A DNA stretch of 64,000 nt from Bacteroidales bacterium (GTDB lineage: Bacteria > Bacteroidota > Bacteroidia > Bacteroidales > M50B96): assembly GCA_021740905.1 (NCBI GenBank), contig JAIOYV010000029.1, positions 1 through 64,000 on the forward strand, written 5' to 3'. A program made the translations under genes and the position numbers. The notes beneath the pieces were generated by a model. It did not search any database. It was not told the DNA's origin and was given only the letters and a program-made list of their open reading frames with translations. Shown piece by piece: positions 1 to 9,302 of this stretch (its first letter is position 1; each line of letters starts with the position of its first letter).

Positions 1-493
1 CAATTTGTATCAAAAAACCTGAGATGCCGCCTCAAATCCCTTAAAAATAGCGCGAAGATTGTTTTTTAGGGTGCTCACTATAAGGCTTTGCTGTCAGGCT
101 GTTAGGGCAAAAGTTAAATTCATAAGGAATAGCTGCTAATGATACTGTTTTAGGATGGAAAAATTTGACAGGCGTTTTTTCATGACAAGAAGTACGGCAT
201 ATATTTTTTCTATTCAAATGAATGAAATCCTTGCTACCTTTCAAATTGTTAATAAATCAAATTTGAAAGGTCTTTAAAATCGATAGCAAAGTAGCAAATA
301 ATCTGGCATTGAACAAATGTGAAAAGTCAGGGAAGAATGAATAATTTTGGAATATGGTCTGGTTTCATGACTAAAACTATCCAATAATGGACTAACAGAT
401 GAAAGATCCTTTTAATAAATCAGTAAATTTGAAAATAGTGTTTTCATTCCCATTTTTCAAACTCACAACTCCACCAGCTTTAAGGCCGGAATA
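1..493. other. No convincing gene; left-edge intergenic or remnant sequence
   Basis: About 490 bases with no reading frame I can support. A 67-codon minus-strand frame (41-244) has no recognisable domain and could be the tail of a decayed gene running in from the left. The stretch lies downstream of the PIN toxin gene and is AT-rich, like the rest of the toxin-antitoxin neighbourhood. Confidence 0.4.
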
Positions 494-907
494 TCAGTGT
501 TCAAAAAAGTTATCAAATCCTTTCGATTTCAGGCCCTCTTTTAACTTTTTGTCGCCTGTCCAAAGTGGAATGCCTAATTCAATTGCCAAAGCTACAAAAG
601 GAGTGTCTTTTAGATCAACATCCTTGCATAAATCATAAGCCTTTTGCCTACTTTCTACTCCAATAAAATCGACAGGAATGAATCTTATCCGTTCAATAAT
701 CCCATTAAAATATAGGTAGAACTCATCATCGGTAAGTTTGGAGTTTTTAAGTAGTTTGGCCTTATGCTTGTAAATCTCAGAAATCAGGAAATTTGGAGAA
801 TAAAATTTATAGCCATTATCAAAAAGTAAATCCCTGATTTTAGAAGCTTTTGGAATCAGCGCAGAAAAAATCTGGTTTGTATCAACTACGTTTGCTTTTG
901 ATATCAT
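494..907 (-). CDS. PIN-domain ribonuclease, toxin of a type II toxin-antitoxin pair
   Basis: A 137-residue protein of usual PIN toxin length. The spaced acidic residues of a PIN nuclease are visible: VVDTN near the N-terminus, an SEIYKHK helix, KDTPFVALA, and TGDKKL near the C-terminus. PIN proteins are Mg2+-dependent ribonucleases, and in VapBC-like pairs they cleave RNA when the antitoxin is lost. The start codon overlaps the stop of the upstream partner gene (ATGA, 904-907), so the two are translationally coupled, the usual antitoxin-then-toxin order. The fold call is good; the RNA target cannot be read from the sequence. Confidence 0.8.
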   Translation of the reverse strand: MISKANVVDTNQIFSALIPKASKIRDLLFDNGYKFYSPNFLISEIYKHKAKLLKNSKLTDDEFYLYFNGIIERIRFIPVDFIGVESRQKAYDLCKDVDLKDTPFVALAIELGIPLWTGDKKLKEGLKSKGFDNFFEH

Positions 908-1128
908 TTGTTGACACCCGATAAAAAACCATTTGCATTATTATCCCACCATTCCTGGTTTATCTGTTCTGCAATATTTAATATATCAGTAGTGAAACCG
1001 GACTTTTGTGCCAATTCTTCAATTTCGATACGCTTGACCAGAGAAATCAAGTAGTCGTTATCGAAACCCTTCTTGTTGAATTTCAATACCATCTGATTCC
1101 TTTTATTCTCGATTATCAGGTTTTTCAT
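904..1128 (-). CDS. Small antitoxin-like partner of the PIN toxin
   Basis: A 74-residue protein starting MKNLIIENKRNQMVLKF. The longer open frame from 1173 adds 15 residues with no conserved look, so I chose the ATG at 1128. The early beta-strand-like part followed by helices (LISLVKRIEIEELAQKSGF) fits a small antitoxin that neutralises its neighbour and binds its own promoter. I assign no family; the role rests on size, operon order and the 4-base overlap with the PIN gene. Confidence 0.6.
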   Translation of the reverse strand: MKNLIIENKRNQMVLKFNKKGFDNDYLISLVKRIEIEELAQKSGFTTDILNIAEQINQEWWDNNANGFLSGVNK

Positions 1129-1175
1129 AAAATTAATTTTCAACAAATTTAATGAAATAATTGACCATTGCAATC

Positions 1176-1312
1176 CTATCCATTTTTCATTTTCTCAAGG
1201 TCTTCAACACTTTCCCCAAAAAATAGAAACACCGTATTTTTCAACAGTTTCAATAAATTGGCGTTTGGATATCCCGGCCAATTCAGCGGCTTGCCCGGAA
1301 GACAAAATTCCT
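1176..1312 (-). pseudogene. Decayed UPF0175-type antitoxin gene
   Basis: The reverse strand translates to ILSSGQAAELAGISKRQF followed by IETVEKYGVSIF. It then needs a one-base shift in a run of T to continue as GESVEDLEKMKNG and stop at 1176. This is the C-terminal helix-turn-helix-like half of UPF0175 antitoxins (GQAAELAGIS core), which normally pair with DUF3368/PIN toxins. The upstream part also changes frame near 1307-1312 and no start codon can be placed. The remnant lies just upstream of the live PIN pair, so it is probably a dead antitoxin copy or a leftover from replacement. Confidence 0.6.
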
Positions 1313-1433
1313 TACCCTCAATTCAAATTGTATATCTTTCAAAATAGAACTATTTTTGGCTTTTGTGAAAACAGGCTGATGTTCGGTCAATGAAAGGCCA
1401 CGGGACATGGGCTTCAAGCTAAAATAAGGAATT

Positions 1434-4400
1434 ATGGATACGATAAAAATCTACAAGCCGAAAAATCATTTGAGGATCGTTACGGCTGCTTCTCTTTTCG
1501 ATGGGCACGATGCCGCCATCAACATTATGCGCCGGATTATCCAGGCCAGTGGTGCCGAAGTAATTCATCTGGGCCACAACCGCTCGGTGATGGAAATTGT
1601 GAATTGTGCCATCCAGGAAGATGCCCAGGCTATTGCTATCACGTCGTATCAGGGCGGGCATACCGAGTTTTTCAAATACATGTTCGATCTGTTGAAAGAA
1701 CGGGGTGCCGGCAGGATCAAGCTTTTTGGTGGTGGGGGCGGAGTGATCCTTCCCGAAGAAATCGAGGATTTGCACAACTATGGGATCACCCGGATTTATT
1801 CGCCCGACGATGGCCGCACCATGGGTTTGCAGGGAATGATAAACGATTTGCTGGAAAAATCCGATTTTGAAACAGGCACCGAGTTTCATGGTCATATTTC
1901 TGATATTGAAGGTCAAAATCACTTATTGTTAGGCCGGTTGATTTCGACCGTCGAAAATAATCCGGATTCGGTGAGTGAACTTTTTGATGAACTGAATGCA
2001 GTTGCCGACCAAAAAAGCACCCCTGTTGTTGGAATTACCGGAACAGGTGGGGCTGGAAAATCATCCATGATTGATGAACTGGTGCGCCGTTTTTTAATCG
2101 ACTTTCAGGATAAAACCATGGCCATTGTATCTGTCGATCCAAGTAAAAGAAAAACTGGTGGGGCCTTGCTGGGCGACCGCATCAGGATGAATTCCATCAA
2201 CAGCGACAGGGTGTTTATGCGTTCGCTGGCCACCCGTCAGGCAAACCTTGCTTTGTCGAAGCACGTGAAATCTGCCCTTCAAATATTGAAAGCGGCCAAT
2301 TTCGATTTGATTATCCTCGAAACTTCGGGCATTGGTCAAAGTGACACCGAAATTGTCGACCACAGCGATGTGGCCATGTACATTATGACCCCCGAATTTG
2401 GCGCTGCAACTCAATTGGAAAAAATTGATATGCTGGACTTTGCCGACATCATCGCCCTGAATAAATTCGATAAGCGGGGTGGACTCGATGCTTTGCGTGA
2501 TGTGCGCAAACAATATTCGCGCAACCACCAGCTTTGGCACGAAGACCTTGACACGATGCCAGTGTATCCTACCATTGCCTCGCAATACAACGATCCGGGT
2601 GTAAATAAATTCTACAAGGCCTTGATGAGCAAGGTAACAAAAAAGACAGGTATTTCATTCGATTCACAAATTGTTATTAGCGATGAATTATCCGAAAAGG
2701 TTTTTATCATTCCACCCAACCGCACACGCTATCTATCCGAGATTTCGGATACGGTTCGTGGTTACAACAAATGGGCTGAGAAACAAGCCGAAACGGCCCA
2801 GAAAATGTATGCCCTGCACGAATCGTTTCAAATTATCAAGGCTGATCCGCTTCTTGAAAACGGGACCATTGACGAACTTGAAAAAGCCTACAAACAACTT
2901 GAACTGGATTTGGACGGACGCAATAAAAACATTATCGAAACCTGGGAGGCCAAGAAAAAGACCTACAAAGACCCGGAATTTGTGTTCCAGGTGCGCGATA
3001 AAGTTTTCAAGATGGAAACCCACACCGAATCCTTGTCGCATCAGCAAATCCCAAAGATTTCGATGCCGAGGTACAAAGGCTGGGGTGATATTTTGCTTTG
3101 GAACCTGAAAGAAAATGTGCCGGGCGAATTTCCTTTTGCTGCCGGTGTATTCCCTTTTAAGCGCGAAGGTGAAGACCCCACGCGAATGTTTGCCGGCGAG
3201 GGCGGCCCCGAACGAACCAACCGCCGCTTCCATTATGTGTCGCTGGGGATGCCCGCCAAACGCTTGTCAACCGCTTTCGATTCTGTTACTTTGTATGGCG
3301 AAGACCCCGGCCTCCGCCCCGACATATACGGCAAAGTGGGAAACTCCGGTGTTTCCATCGCCTGTCTCGACGATGCGAAAAAACTCTACTCCGGTTTCAA
3401 CCTGGTCGACCCGAAGACTTCTGTTTCGATGACCATCAACGGGCCGGCTCCCACACTGGTTGGCTTTTTCATGAACGCAGCCATCGACCAGCAATGCGAA
3501 ATATACATCAAACAAAACGGACTCGAAGAACAGGTAAAACAAGAGATTGCCGACATCTTTAAAAAGAAAGGGACCACCGCTCCAAGTTATCAGGGCAAAT
3601 TGCCCGAAGGAAACGATGGCCTTGGATTGTTCCTTCTTGGCCTAACCGGCGACCAGGTTTTGCCTGCCGACGTGTACAATAAAATCAAAGCAGACACACT
3701 GTGTACCGTTCGTGGCACCGTGCAGGCAGATATTTTGAAGGAAGACCAGGCTCAGAATACCTGCATTTACTCCACCGATTTCAGCCTGAAACTGATGGGC
3801 GATGTGCAGGAATTTTTCATTACAAACCGGGTGCAGAATTTCTATTCCGTTTCCATATCGGGCTATCACATAGCCGAAGCGGGTGCCAACCCGATTACCC
3901 AGTTGGCCCTTACCCTGTCGAACGGTTTCACGTATGTGGAATATTACCTGTCGCGGGGCATGAACATCGACCATTTTGCACCCAACTTCTCCTTCTTCTT
4001 CTCCAACGGCATCGACCCGGAATATTCGGTGATGGGCCGCGTAGCCCGGTTGATCTGGGCCAAGGCCATGAAAATAAAGTACAATGCCAACGACCGTTCG
4101 CAGAAACTAAAATACCATATCCAGACTTCGGGCCGTTCGCTGCATGCCCAGGAAATCGACTTCAACGACATCCGCACAACCCTGCAAGCCTTGTATGCTA
4201 TTTACGATAATTGCAACTCGCTCCACACCAACGCCTACGACGAAGCCATCACTACACCCACAGAAGAATCGGTGCGCCGTGCCATGGCCATCCAGATGAT
4301 CATCAACCACGAACTGGGGCTGGCCAAAAACCAGAACCCGTTGCAAGGTTCTTTCATCATCGAAGAACTGACCGACCTGGTAGAAGAAGCCGTGATGATG

Positions 4401-4811
4401 GAATTCGACCGCATAACCGAACGAGGCGGAGTACTTGGGGCCATGGAAACCATGTACCAGCGCAACAAGATTCAGGAAGAGTCGCTCTATTACGAAACCA
4501 TGAAACACAGTGGCAAACTGCCCATCATGGGGGTAAATACTTTCCTCTCATCGAAAGGTTCGCCCACAATTATCCCCGACGAGGTGATCCGTGCCACACC
4601 CGAAGAAAAAGAGTACCAGATTGAGATGCTGAAAAACCTCCATGCCACCCACGCCGACAAACAAGCCGACCTGAAAAAGCAATTGGTACACGCCGCCACC
4701 CACAACGAAAATGTGTTTGAAATCCTGATGGAAGCCACGAAATACCTGTCGCTTGGGCAGATTACTCATATTTTGTTTGAGGTTGGGGGTCAGTATCGGA
4801 GGAATATGTAA
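1434..4811 (+). CDS. icmF: Fused isobutyryl-CoA mutase (B12-dependent acyl-CoA mutase with built-in G-protein chaperone)
   Basis: A 1125-residue protein with the three-part IcmF layout. The N-terminal cobalamin domain has the base-off histidine motif DGHDAA and later GGGGGVI (about residues 15-130). A MeaB-like GTPase follows: P-loop GTGGAGKSS near 205, ETSGIGQSD, and NKFD. The C-terminal half is the mutase TIM barrel (about 560-1090), with [18 protein letters not shown] and a tail ending QYRRNM. IcmF rearranges isobutyryl-CoA and n-butyryl-CoA (some relatives isovaleryl/pivalyl-CoA) using adenosylcobalamin, and the G domain helps load cofactor. The start at 1434 has AAGGA a few bases upstream. 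It stands alone with no mutase partner genes nearby, as expected for a fused enzyme. Exact substrate preference is inferred only. Confidence 0.95.
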   Translation: MDTIKIYKPKNHLRIVTAASLFDGHDAAINIMRRIIQASGAEVIHLGHNRSVMEIVNCAIQEDAQAIAITSYQGGHTEFFKYMFDLLKERGAGRIKLFGGGGGVILPEEIEDLHNYGITRIYSPDDGRTMGLQGMINDLLEKSDFETGTEFHGHISDIEGQNHLLLGRLISTVENNPDSVSELFDELNAVADQKSTPVVGITGTGGAGKSSMIDELVRRFLIDFQDKTMAIVSVDPSKRKTGGALLGDRIRMNSINSDRVFMRSLATRQANLALSKHVKSALQILKAANFDLIILETSGIGQSDTEIVDHSDVAMYIMTPEFGAATQLEKIDMLDFADIIALNKFDKRGGLDALRDVRKQYSRNHQLWHEDLDTMPVYPTIASQYNDPGVNKFYKALMSKVTKKTGISFDSQIVISDELSEKVFIIPPNRTRYLSEISDTVRGYNKWAEKQAETAQKMYALHESFQIIKADPLLENGTIDELEKAYKQLELDLDGRNKNIIETWEAKKKTYKDPEFVFQVRDKVFKMETHTESLSHQQIPKISMPRYKGWGDILLWNLKENVPGEFPFAAGVFPFKREGEDPTRMFAGEGGPERTNRRFHYVSLGMPAKRLSTAFDSVTLYGEDPGLRPDIYGKVGNSGVSIACLDDAKKLYSGFNLVDPKTSVSMTINGPAPTLVGFFMNAAIDQQCEIYIKQNGLEEQVKQEIADIFKKKGTTAPSYQGKLPEGNDGLGLFLLGLTGDQVLPADVYNKIKADTLCTVRGTVQADILKEDQAQNTCIYSTDFSLKLMGDVQEFFITNRVQNFYSVSISGYHIAEAGANPITQLALTLSNGFTYVEYYLSRGMNIDHFAPNFSFFFSNGIDPEYSVMGRVARLIWAKAMKIKYNANDRSQKLKYHIQTSGRSLHAQEIDFNDIRTTLQALYAIYDNCNSLHTNAYDEAITTPTEESVRRAMAIQMIINHELGLAKNQNPLQGSFIIEELTDLVEEAVMMEFDRITERGGVLGAMETMYQRNKIQEESLYYETMKHSGKLPIMGVNTFLSSKGSPTIIPDEVIRATPEEKEYQIEMLKNLHATHADKQADLKKQLVHAATHNENVFEILMEATKYLSLGQITHILFEVGGQYRRNM

Positions 4812-4833
4812 GGAATTGATCATTGATTATTTG

Positions 4834-4841
4834 TATCTTTG
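4834..4841 (+). promoter_or_regulatory. Candidate -7 box for the PIN toxin-antitoxin pair
   Basis: TATCTTTG matches the Bacteroidota -7 consensus TAnnTTTG, about 35 bases before the antitoxin start at 4876. I see no well-spaced -33 TTG, so support is the box and its position only. Confidence 0.35.
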
Positions 4842-4875
4842 AAGAGAATATAGATTTTAAATTAACTATTGAATC

Positions 4876-5085
4876 ATGCAAACATATACTGTTGATATTT
4901 TAAATCAAGATGCCATTCGCTTACTAAAGGATTTAGAAATAATGAAACTCATTCGTTTACATAAGAGTGCTTCCGATGCAAAAATAGAGATTGCATGGTC
5001 ACGGAAGTATAAAGGGGCGATGGAAAAGCAAGATCTTTTGGATGTTGAAAATCAACTAAATGAATTGAGAAACTCATGGGAATAA
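4876..5085 (+). CDS. Small antitoxin of a VapBC-like pair
   Basis: A 69-residue protein, MQTYTVDILNQDAIRLLKDL at the N-terminus, charged and predicted mostly helical after a short strand. This is the common Bacteroidota antitoxin type (strand, LLKDLE.M..I helix) preceding a PIN toxin. It overlaps the toxin start by 10 bases (5076-5085). It lies downstream of icmF on the same strand but has its own candidate promoter. The antitoxin role is inferred from this pairing. Confidence 0.7.
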   Translation: MQTYTVDILNQDAIRLLKDLEIMKLIRLHKSASDAKIEIAWSRKYKGAMEKQDLLDVENQLNELRNSWE

Positions 5086-5474
5086 AATACCTTTGGGACA
5101 CAAATATTGCTATCTACTATCTGCAAGATCTTATCCCTCCGTCTGTAGCTCTTTACATAGACGGTCTCATACTCAATTCTCCTCCGGCAATATCAGTGAT
5201 ATCAGAAATTGAACTGTTGTGCTGGAAAACTACCAACCCCGATGATATTGAAATATTAAAATCATTCATCAATGATTGTTACGTTTATGAGTTAAACAAC
5301 CAAATTAAGATGAAAACTGCGGAAATCCGCAAACAGCACAGAGTGAAGTTACCCGATGCAATAATAGCAGCTACTGCTATTGTTTTCAATTTAACCCTTT
5401 TAAGCATAAATAGTAAGGATTTCAAAAACATCGAAGAACTAAAAATTGTCGATCCATTTGAATTTGAGAAATAA
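5076..5474 (+). CDS. vapC: PIN-domain toxin, VapC type
   Basis: A 132-residue protein with the VapC pattern: YLWDTNIAIYYL at the N-terminus (first aspartate), SVISEIELL (glutamate), LPDAIIAATAI (third acidic residue) and NSKDFKNI at the C-terminus (fourth). VapC toxins are ribonucleases, many of which cut tRNA or rRNA. It overlaps the antitoxin gene and starts out of frame with it, giving translational coupling. All four acidic positions are present, so it looks active. Confidence 0.88.
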   Translation: MGIKYLWDTNIAIYYLQDLIPPSVALYIDGLILNSPPAISVISEIELLCWKTTNPDDIEILKSFINDCYVYELNNQIKMKTAEIRKQHRVKLPDAIIAATAIVFNLTLLSINSKDFKNIEELKIVDPFEFEK

Positions 5475-5498
5475 AACAAATAATGTTCGGGTTGGGCG

Positions 5499-5618
5499 GC
5501 ATTATAGGAGGGATATGTATGGTTAGTGGAGACACGGATTGCAAATCCGCGCCAGCGCAGGGGCAGTATAGGAGGAATATGTAGGATTTGTGGAGGCACG
5601 GATTGTAAATCCACTCCA
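5499..5618 (+). repeat. Two 56-bp direct repeats with a palindromic core
   Basis: Copies at 5499-5554 and 5563-5618 (64-bp period) share TATAGGAGG-ATATGTA, then GTGGAG-CACGGATTG, and end in AAATCC. CGGATT-GCA-AATCCG in the first copy can form a hairpin; the second copy carries changes. The first half resembles the last codons of icmF at 4788-4818. They lie between the VapC gene and the next gene and leave a misleading open frame upstream of 5649. Confidence 0.75.
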
Positions 5619-5648
5619 TTTTATGGAATAAGTAAACATAAATATAAT

Positions 5649-7361
5649 ATGGAAATGCAGGATGCGAGAAACTTCGCTTTTAGTTTTCGAACATATAATT
5701 CTGATAAAATAATAAGAGACACCACAGTCACTGGTAATGTAAATATTAATCATGCTTTACTGACAAATGTACTAACTCTTAATAATATACATTTTAAGGA
5801 TTCTTTTACAATAAAAAGATCATCATTTAAGGGTAAACTTGTTTTCAATAATTGTCAAATTGATTCGGAATTGCATTTAATTTCGATTGCTACAAATAGT
5901 GAAGAAAATCAAAAAGATTCCTATCCTGATATTATTTTTCAGAATTGTACAATAAATAAAATAGTTATAATAAATAATTGCAAAATAATAAATGGTATTT
6001 CGATAAAAGACAATTGTAGAATAGCTCAACTATGTATCAACGATTTATTAATTGAAAAAGGAAGCTTACAAATATCCAAATCAAACATAAAACAATTAAC
6101 AGGCAATAGATTAGAGGTTTATGACAAAATCAAGCTTTTTGAAAATTGTTTTTTTGAAAAAGAATTCAAATTACTTAACATCTCATGTAATGAATTTGAA
6201 ATTGAAAATTGTAAATTCAAAGAGTCAACTCATATAAATACAATAAAATCAATTAAATACATCATTTATAAATGTGAGTTTCATAAGGATTTCACTGGAA
6301 GTTGTCGCGGTGGAATGTCAGAACTCAAATTATTAGAAACTAAATTTCGCAAGGATGCATATTTCCATTTGACACCTAAAAAAGAAACTGAAATAACTAA
6401 TGAATTAAATTTCTATTTATCTTCAGTTATTTGCGAATCTTCTTTTTCATTAAATGGTACTAATAGAGTTTTCAACGAATTTCAAGTGCATTTTACAAAG
6501 GATATTAAAGGACTTTTCGTTTTAAGATCACTGAACATTAAAAAATGTAGATTGACAGGCTACAATTTTCATAGTCAATTTGAATTTAATAATTCTAAAA
6601 TCTATTTCTTACAAATAACCGATTTCTTCAATTATGATCGTCTATCATTTTTTAATTTAAAATACTTCGGAGATGAATCAGAAATATCAATATCAAAATC
6701 AGATTTAGGTAAGACATCAATATATAACACTAATCTTGATAACTTTAAAGAAATAAATATCATTGAAAGCATTTTATTAGAAGTTATATATTCTAATGTA
6801 ATTTGGTTTTCAGAAAAGAAATTAAACCTTAATAAAGATTTGGGAGGTATTCTTTGTGATGAAACAAAAGAAGTATATAGACAATTAAAATTAGTTGCAG
6901 AAAAACAAGGTGACAAAACCCAAGCATTGGACTTTAGAGCAAAAGAAATTAATGCATATCGGAACACAATTCGAAAAAGATTTCCGAAAAGGATGATAAA
7001 TGATAAAACTATTTTATTCTTAGGACTTACAAATAATTTTGGATTGTCGTGGTTGAGAGCCATGATATTAACAATATGTTTTGTTGTTATTTTGCATTTC
7101 GCAATTATTATCTCAATGTCAAGTGAATTATCATTTATTCCTGCTACATCAAAATCTGATATTATATTAACATGGGATATTTATAAATCAAATCTATCGA
7201 CACTACCTACTTTTGTAGATCCTACACACGATCTTTCCAAAATATATCCTTACCACACATTTTCATTTTGGACAAATTTCTATGATTTATTATTGAAAAT
7301 TGGTTTAGCTTTCTTTATTTATCAAATAGTAATTTCTTTTCGAAAATTTTCAAAGAATTAG
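5649..7361 (+). CDS. Membrane protein with beta-helix-like repeats, function unknown
   Basis: A 570-residue protein from the ATG at 5649 (MEMQDARN). An in-frame extension back to 5526 is read through the intergenic repeats and is rejected. Residues about 20-440 consist of loosely repeated units with F, C, N and I at intervals (such as ENCKFKES, YKCEFHKD, LNNIHFKD), the look of a right-handed beta-helix or degenerate pentapeptide protein. Two hydrophobic helices sit at the C-terminus (MILTICFVVILHFAIII and LLLKIGLAFFIYQIVIS) behind a basic, charged stretch. The repeats would probably be cytoplasmic or periplasmic with a C-terminal membrane anchor or pore. The gene is strongly AT-rich relative to icmF, suggesting transfer. 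No enzymatic motif is seen. Confidence 0.7.
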   Translation: MEMQDARNFAFSFRTYNSDKIIRDTTVTGNVNINHALLTNVLTLNNIHFKDSFTIKRSSFKGKLVFNNCQIDSELHLISIATNSEENQKDSYPDIIFQNCTINKIVIINNCKIINGISIKDNCRIAQLCINDLLIEKGSLQISKSNIKQLTGNRLEVYDKIKLFENCFFEKEFKLLNISCNEFEIENCKFKESTHINTIKSIKYIIYKCEFHKDFTGSCRGGMSELKLLETKFRKDAYFHLTPKKETEITNELNFYLSSVICESSFSLNGTNRVFNEFQVHFTKDIKGLFVLRSLNIKKCRLTGYNFHSQFEFNNSKIYFLQITDFFNYDRLSFFNLKYFGDESEISISKSDLGKTSIYNTNLDNFKEINIIESILLEVIYSNVIWFSEKKLNLNKDLGGILCDETKEVYRQLKLVAEKQGDKTQALDFRAKEINAYRNTIRKRFPKRMINDKTILFLGLTNNFGLSWLRAMILTICFVVILHFAIIISMSSELSFIPATSKSDIILTWDIYKSNLSTLPTFVDPTHDLSKIYPYHTFSFWTNFYDLLLKIGLAFFIYQIVISFRKFSKN

Positions 7362-7771
7362 ATTATGTTACAAAATTAATCTTGCTGGCCCCAGCTACCG
7401 CGCCCACGCTGGTGCCGATTTGCAATCCCTGGCTACCGCGCGATTGCATCCCTGCTATCTCAAGTGTCCTCCCCCCGCTGCCGCGCGATTGCATCGCGTG
7501 GTTTAGGAATTATTCCAAATAAGCTTATAGCCACGGGGGGCTATATAGAACGACTAAGTAGGAAACTTCGCCGAGCTGGGAGATTGAAGAATAGGGAGGA
7601 CTAAACGATGTAAGGTTATTCGACTAGGCAAAGAAGGAAGATGACGGAACAAGGATTACTTTATCTGAGTACATTATTAAGCGGTCAGAGACCACTATTT
7701 CAAACGACTAAATTTGGTAACTTCGCCGAGTGAGGAGATTTTACTTTTTGAAGAACTAATATTTAATTTAA
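7362..7771. repeat. Intergenic block of short dispersed repeats, no gene
   Basis: Holds several related short elements. GCTACCGCGC or GCTGCCGCGC occurs near 7395, 7430 and 7477, the last two followed by GATTGCATC. GCCGATTTGCAATCC lies near 7413. Two copies of CGACTAA...AACTTCGCCGAG...GAGATT lie near 7551 and 7709. The base composition shifts sharply from the AT-rich gene before it. A relative of the GATTGCATC unit recurs at 16051. I see no coding frame. Confidence 0.6.
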
Positions 7772-8104
7772 ATGAATTGGCTCGAATTAACTTTAACCAG
7801 CTTAATCTCTATAGGAGGATTCACAGCTTCAGCTTATGTTGTCATTGCTCGAAGAATGTCTCTTCCTGTTGCTAAACATTTTAGGCAGAATGGAATAATG
7901 ACGATTATTGGCGGAATGAGCGTCTTAGCTTCTATTATTTTAACAATAATTACCAATCCTTGGTGGTCATTTTTTATTATTCTGTTGGCTGGGTGGTTTT
8001 TTAGTCAATTGATTGTAAAAATTATAAAAATTTATGCTCAACCATTATCTGCTGTTCTAATAATAATCAGTACAACCATTTTAATAGTTAAACTGATTTG
8101 TTAA
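7772..8104 (+). CDS. Small multi-helix membrane protein, unknown function
   Basis: A 110-residue hydrophobic protein with about three membrane helices: LTLTSLISIGGFTASAYVVI, then IIGGMSVLASIILTII, then an aromatic segment WWSFFIILLAGWFF leading into a final helix LSAVLIIISTTILIV. No charged active-site motif is present. It is flanked by repeat-rich DNA and has no clear operon partner. I do not recognise the family. Confidence 0.6.
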   Translation: MNWLELTLTSLISIGGFTASAYVVIARRMSLPVAKHFRQNGIMTIIGGMSVLASIILTIITNPWWSFFIILLAGWFFSQLIVKIIKIYAQPLSAVLIIISTTILIVKLIC

Positions 8105-8245
8105 TTTATTTTTCCCCGCTCGCGAAATTACATTTACTAAACTTCGCAAACAAAGAAGAAGAGGAAACGAATGGACATGATAAAATTGTTAATATCATTT
8201 TGATAATTAAATGGATATATTCATATTAAATTATTGAAGTTTCCC

Positions 8246-8253
8246 TACTTTTG
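8246..8253 (+). promoter_or_regulatory. Candidate -7 box upstream of the 8269 gene
   Basis: TACTTTTG fits TAnnTTTG and lies 16 bases before the ATG at 8269, which would leave a very short leader. Confidence 0.4.
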
Positions 8254-8268
8254 CTTAAAATTTCAATT

Positions 8269-8526
8269 ATGAGTTTTCAAGGAACATGGAAAAATATTAA
8301 TACAGGCGATTTGATAAGATTACTAGAGTTGCCTAAAGGGGACGTTTATCTTTTGGAATATGATTATGATGGACAAACATTCCAAACTGAAGAAGAAGTA
8401 AGTATATATATATCTAATCCTATTCGTGCACATATTCCGGATTCAATCAGATTTGGCAGAAGCGAAATTCATGTTGAATCAGAGAAAAGGATAATCATTA
8501 ATAATGAGATATATGAACTTCAATAG
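8269..8526 (+). CDS. Hypothetical 85-residue protein
   Basis: Starts at MSFQGTWKNI (8269). The open frame extends six codons further up but would cover the candidate promoter box. The protein is acidic with alternating strand-like segments (GDVYLLEYDYDG, SEIHVESEKRIIINNEIYEL), suggesting a small all-beta fold. There is no signal peptide or membrane helix. It precedes a HEPN-like gene on the same strand by about 95 bases. I do not recognise it. Confidence 0.55.
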   Translation: MSFQGTWKNINTGDLIRLLELPKGDVYLLEYDYDGQTFQTEEEVSIYISNPIRAHIPDSIRFGRSEIHVESEKRIIINNEIYELQ

Positions 8527-8621
8527 ACCAGCCGCCTCTCAAAGTCTGAGGCATTATTTATCATTTGTTAGGGGCTAATCCAAAAAATAGGACGATCTAG
8601 CATTTAAGAAAATTGTATTCA

Positions 8622-9218
8622 ATGGGAAAGAAAATATTTTATAATGACTATGAAGGAAAATCGATTCTCAAAGGGTATAAAAGAGAATACCAAGGAGAAA
8701 TTTTAGGAATTTGGAATAGGGAAGTTCCACAACACGTCAAAAATTTTAACCATTATCAAGAAGATCGTAATGCGGTAATCTATTTCGCACTTTTTGTTGA
8801 GTATCATATAAATCAGACAATAGAAACACTATATCCAGACTTTGATTATTACCTTGATTTATCAAAAACAGCCACTGGTTTCAAGATTAACTTGCTTGCA
8901 TCTTTTAGACTTTTCCCATGTCAAATATTCGAAGCATGCAGGTGTATTAACAACATTAGAAATGAGTTTGCCCATGAGTTTAAAGTTGTTAATCTGGAAC
9001 AACTTAATCAGTTACCTGATTCTCGGAAAAAGAAAACCATTGACAAATTAATTAGATTAACCTCTGATTATAAAGGTGATTACACTTATGAAGAGCATGG
9101 AGACGATCAAGACACAATAAGAAATCGCTTCAAATCACTTTGCATGAATACAGTAACTGCATTAAGAATATTCGAGCCACAAGTAAAGAGATTACGAACT
9201 GAAAAAATTGAAAAATAA
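8622..9218 (+). CDS. HEPN/DUF4145-like helical protein
   Basis: A 198-residue protein from the ATG at 8622 (MGKKIFYNDY). Residues 50-120 read as paired helices ending CINNIRNEFAHEF. The R113-N...H118 signature fits the R-X4-6-H motif of HEPN ribonucleases, and the surrounding IRNEFAH is typical of the DUF4145/MltR-like branch. HEPN proteins often act as RNA-cutting toxins or defence effectors. MltR-like members are regulators instead, so activity is uncertain. No nucleotidyltransferase (MNT) partner is adjacent. It sits in the AT-rich island between other toxin-antitoxin modules. Confidence 0.6.
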   Translation: MGKKIFYNDYEGKSILKGYKREYQGEILGIWNREVPQHVKNFNHYQEDRNAVIYFALFVEYHINQTIETLYPDFDYYLDLSKTATGFKINLLASFRLFPCQIFEACRCINNIRNEFAHEFKVVNLEQLNQLPDSRKKKTIDKLIRLTSDYKGDYTYEEHGDDQDTIRNRFKSLCMNTVTALRIFEPQVKRLRTEKIEK

Positions 9219-9302
9219 TGACACCAGTAATGGAAAAGAGGAATGATTTTGCAATTCGTTTGGAATGGAACACTATGATGCATTGAATTATATTCCTCAT
9301 AA

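Noticed and set aside
41-244. 67-codon minus-strand frame at the left edge
   Set aside because: No domain, no signal, no clear ribosome site; not enough to call a gene.
1419-1922. Long antisense frames within icmF (several between 1419 and 4823)
   Set aside because: They mirror the codon pattern of the real gene and have no domain of their own.
5526-5648. In-frame upstream extension of the beta-helix-like protein
   Set aside because: It is translated from the two direct repeats and has no protein character; the ATG at 5649 is the better start.
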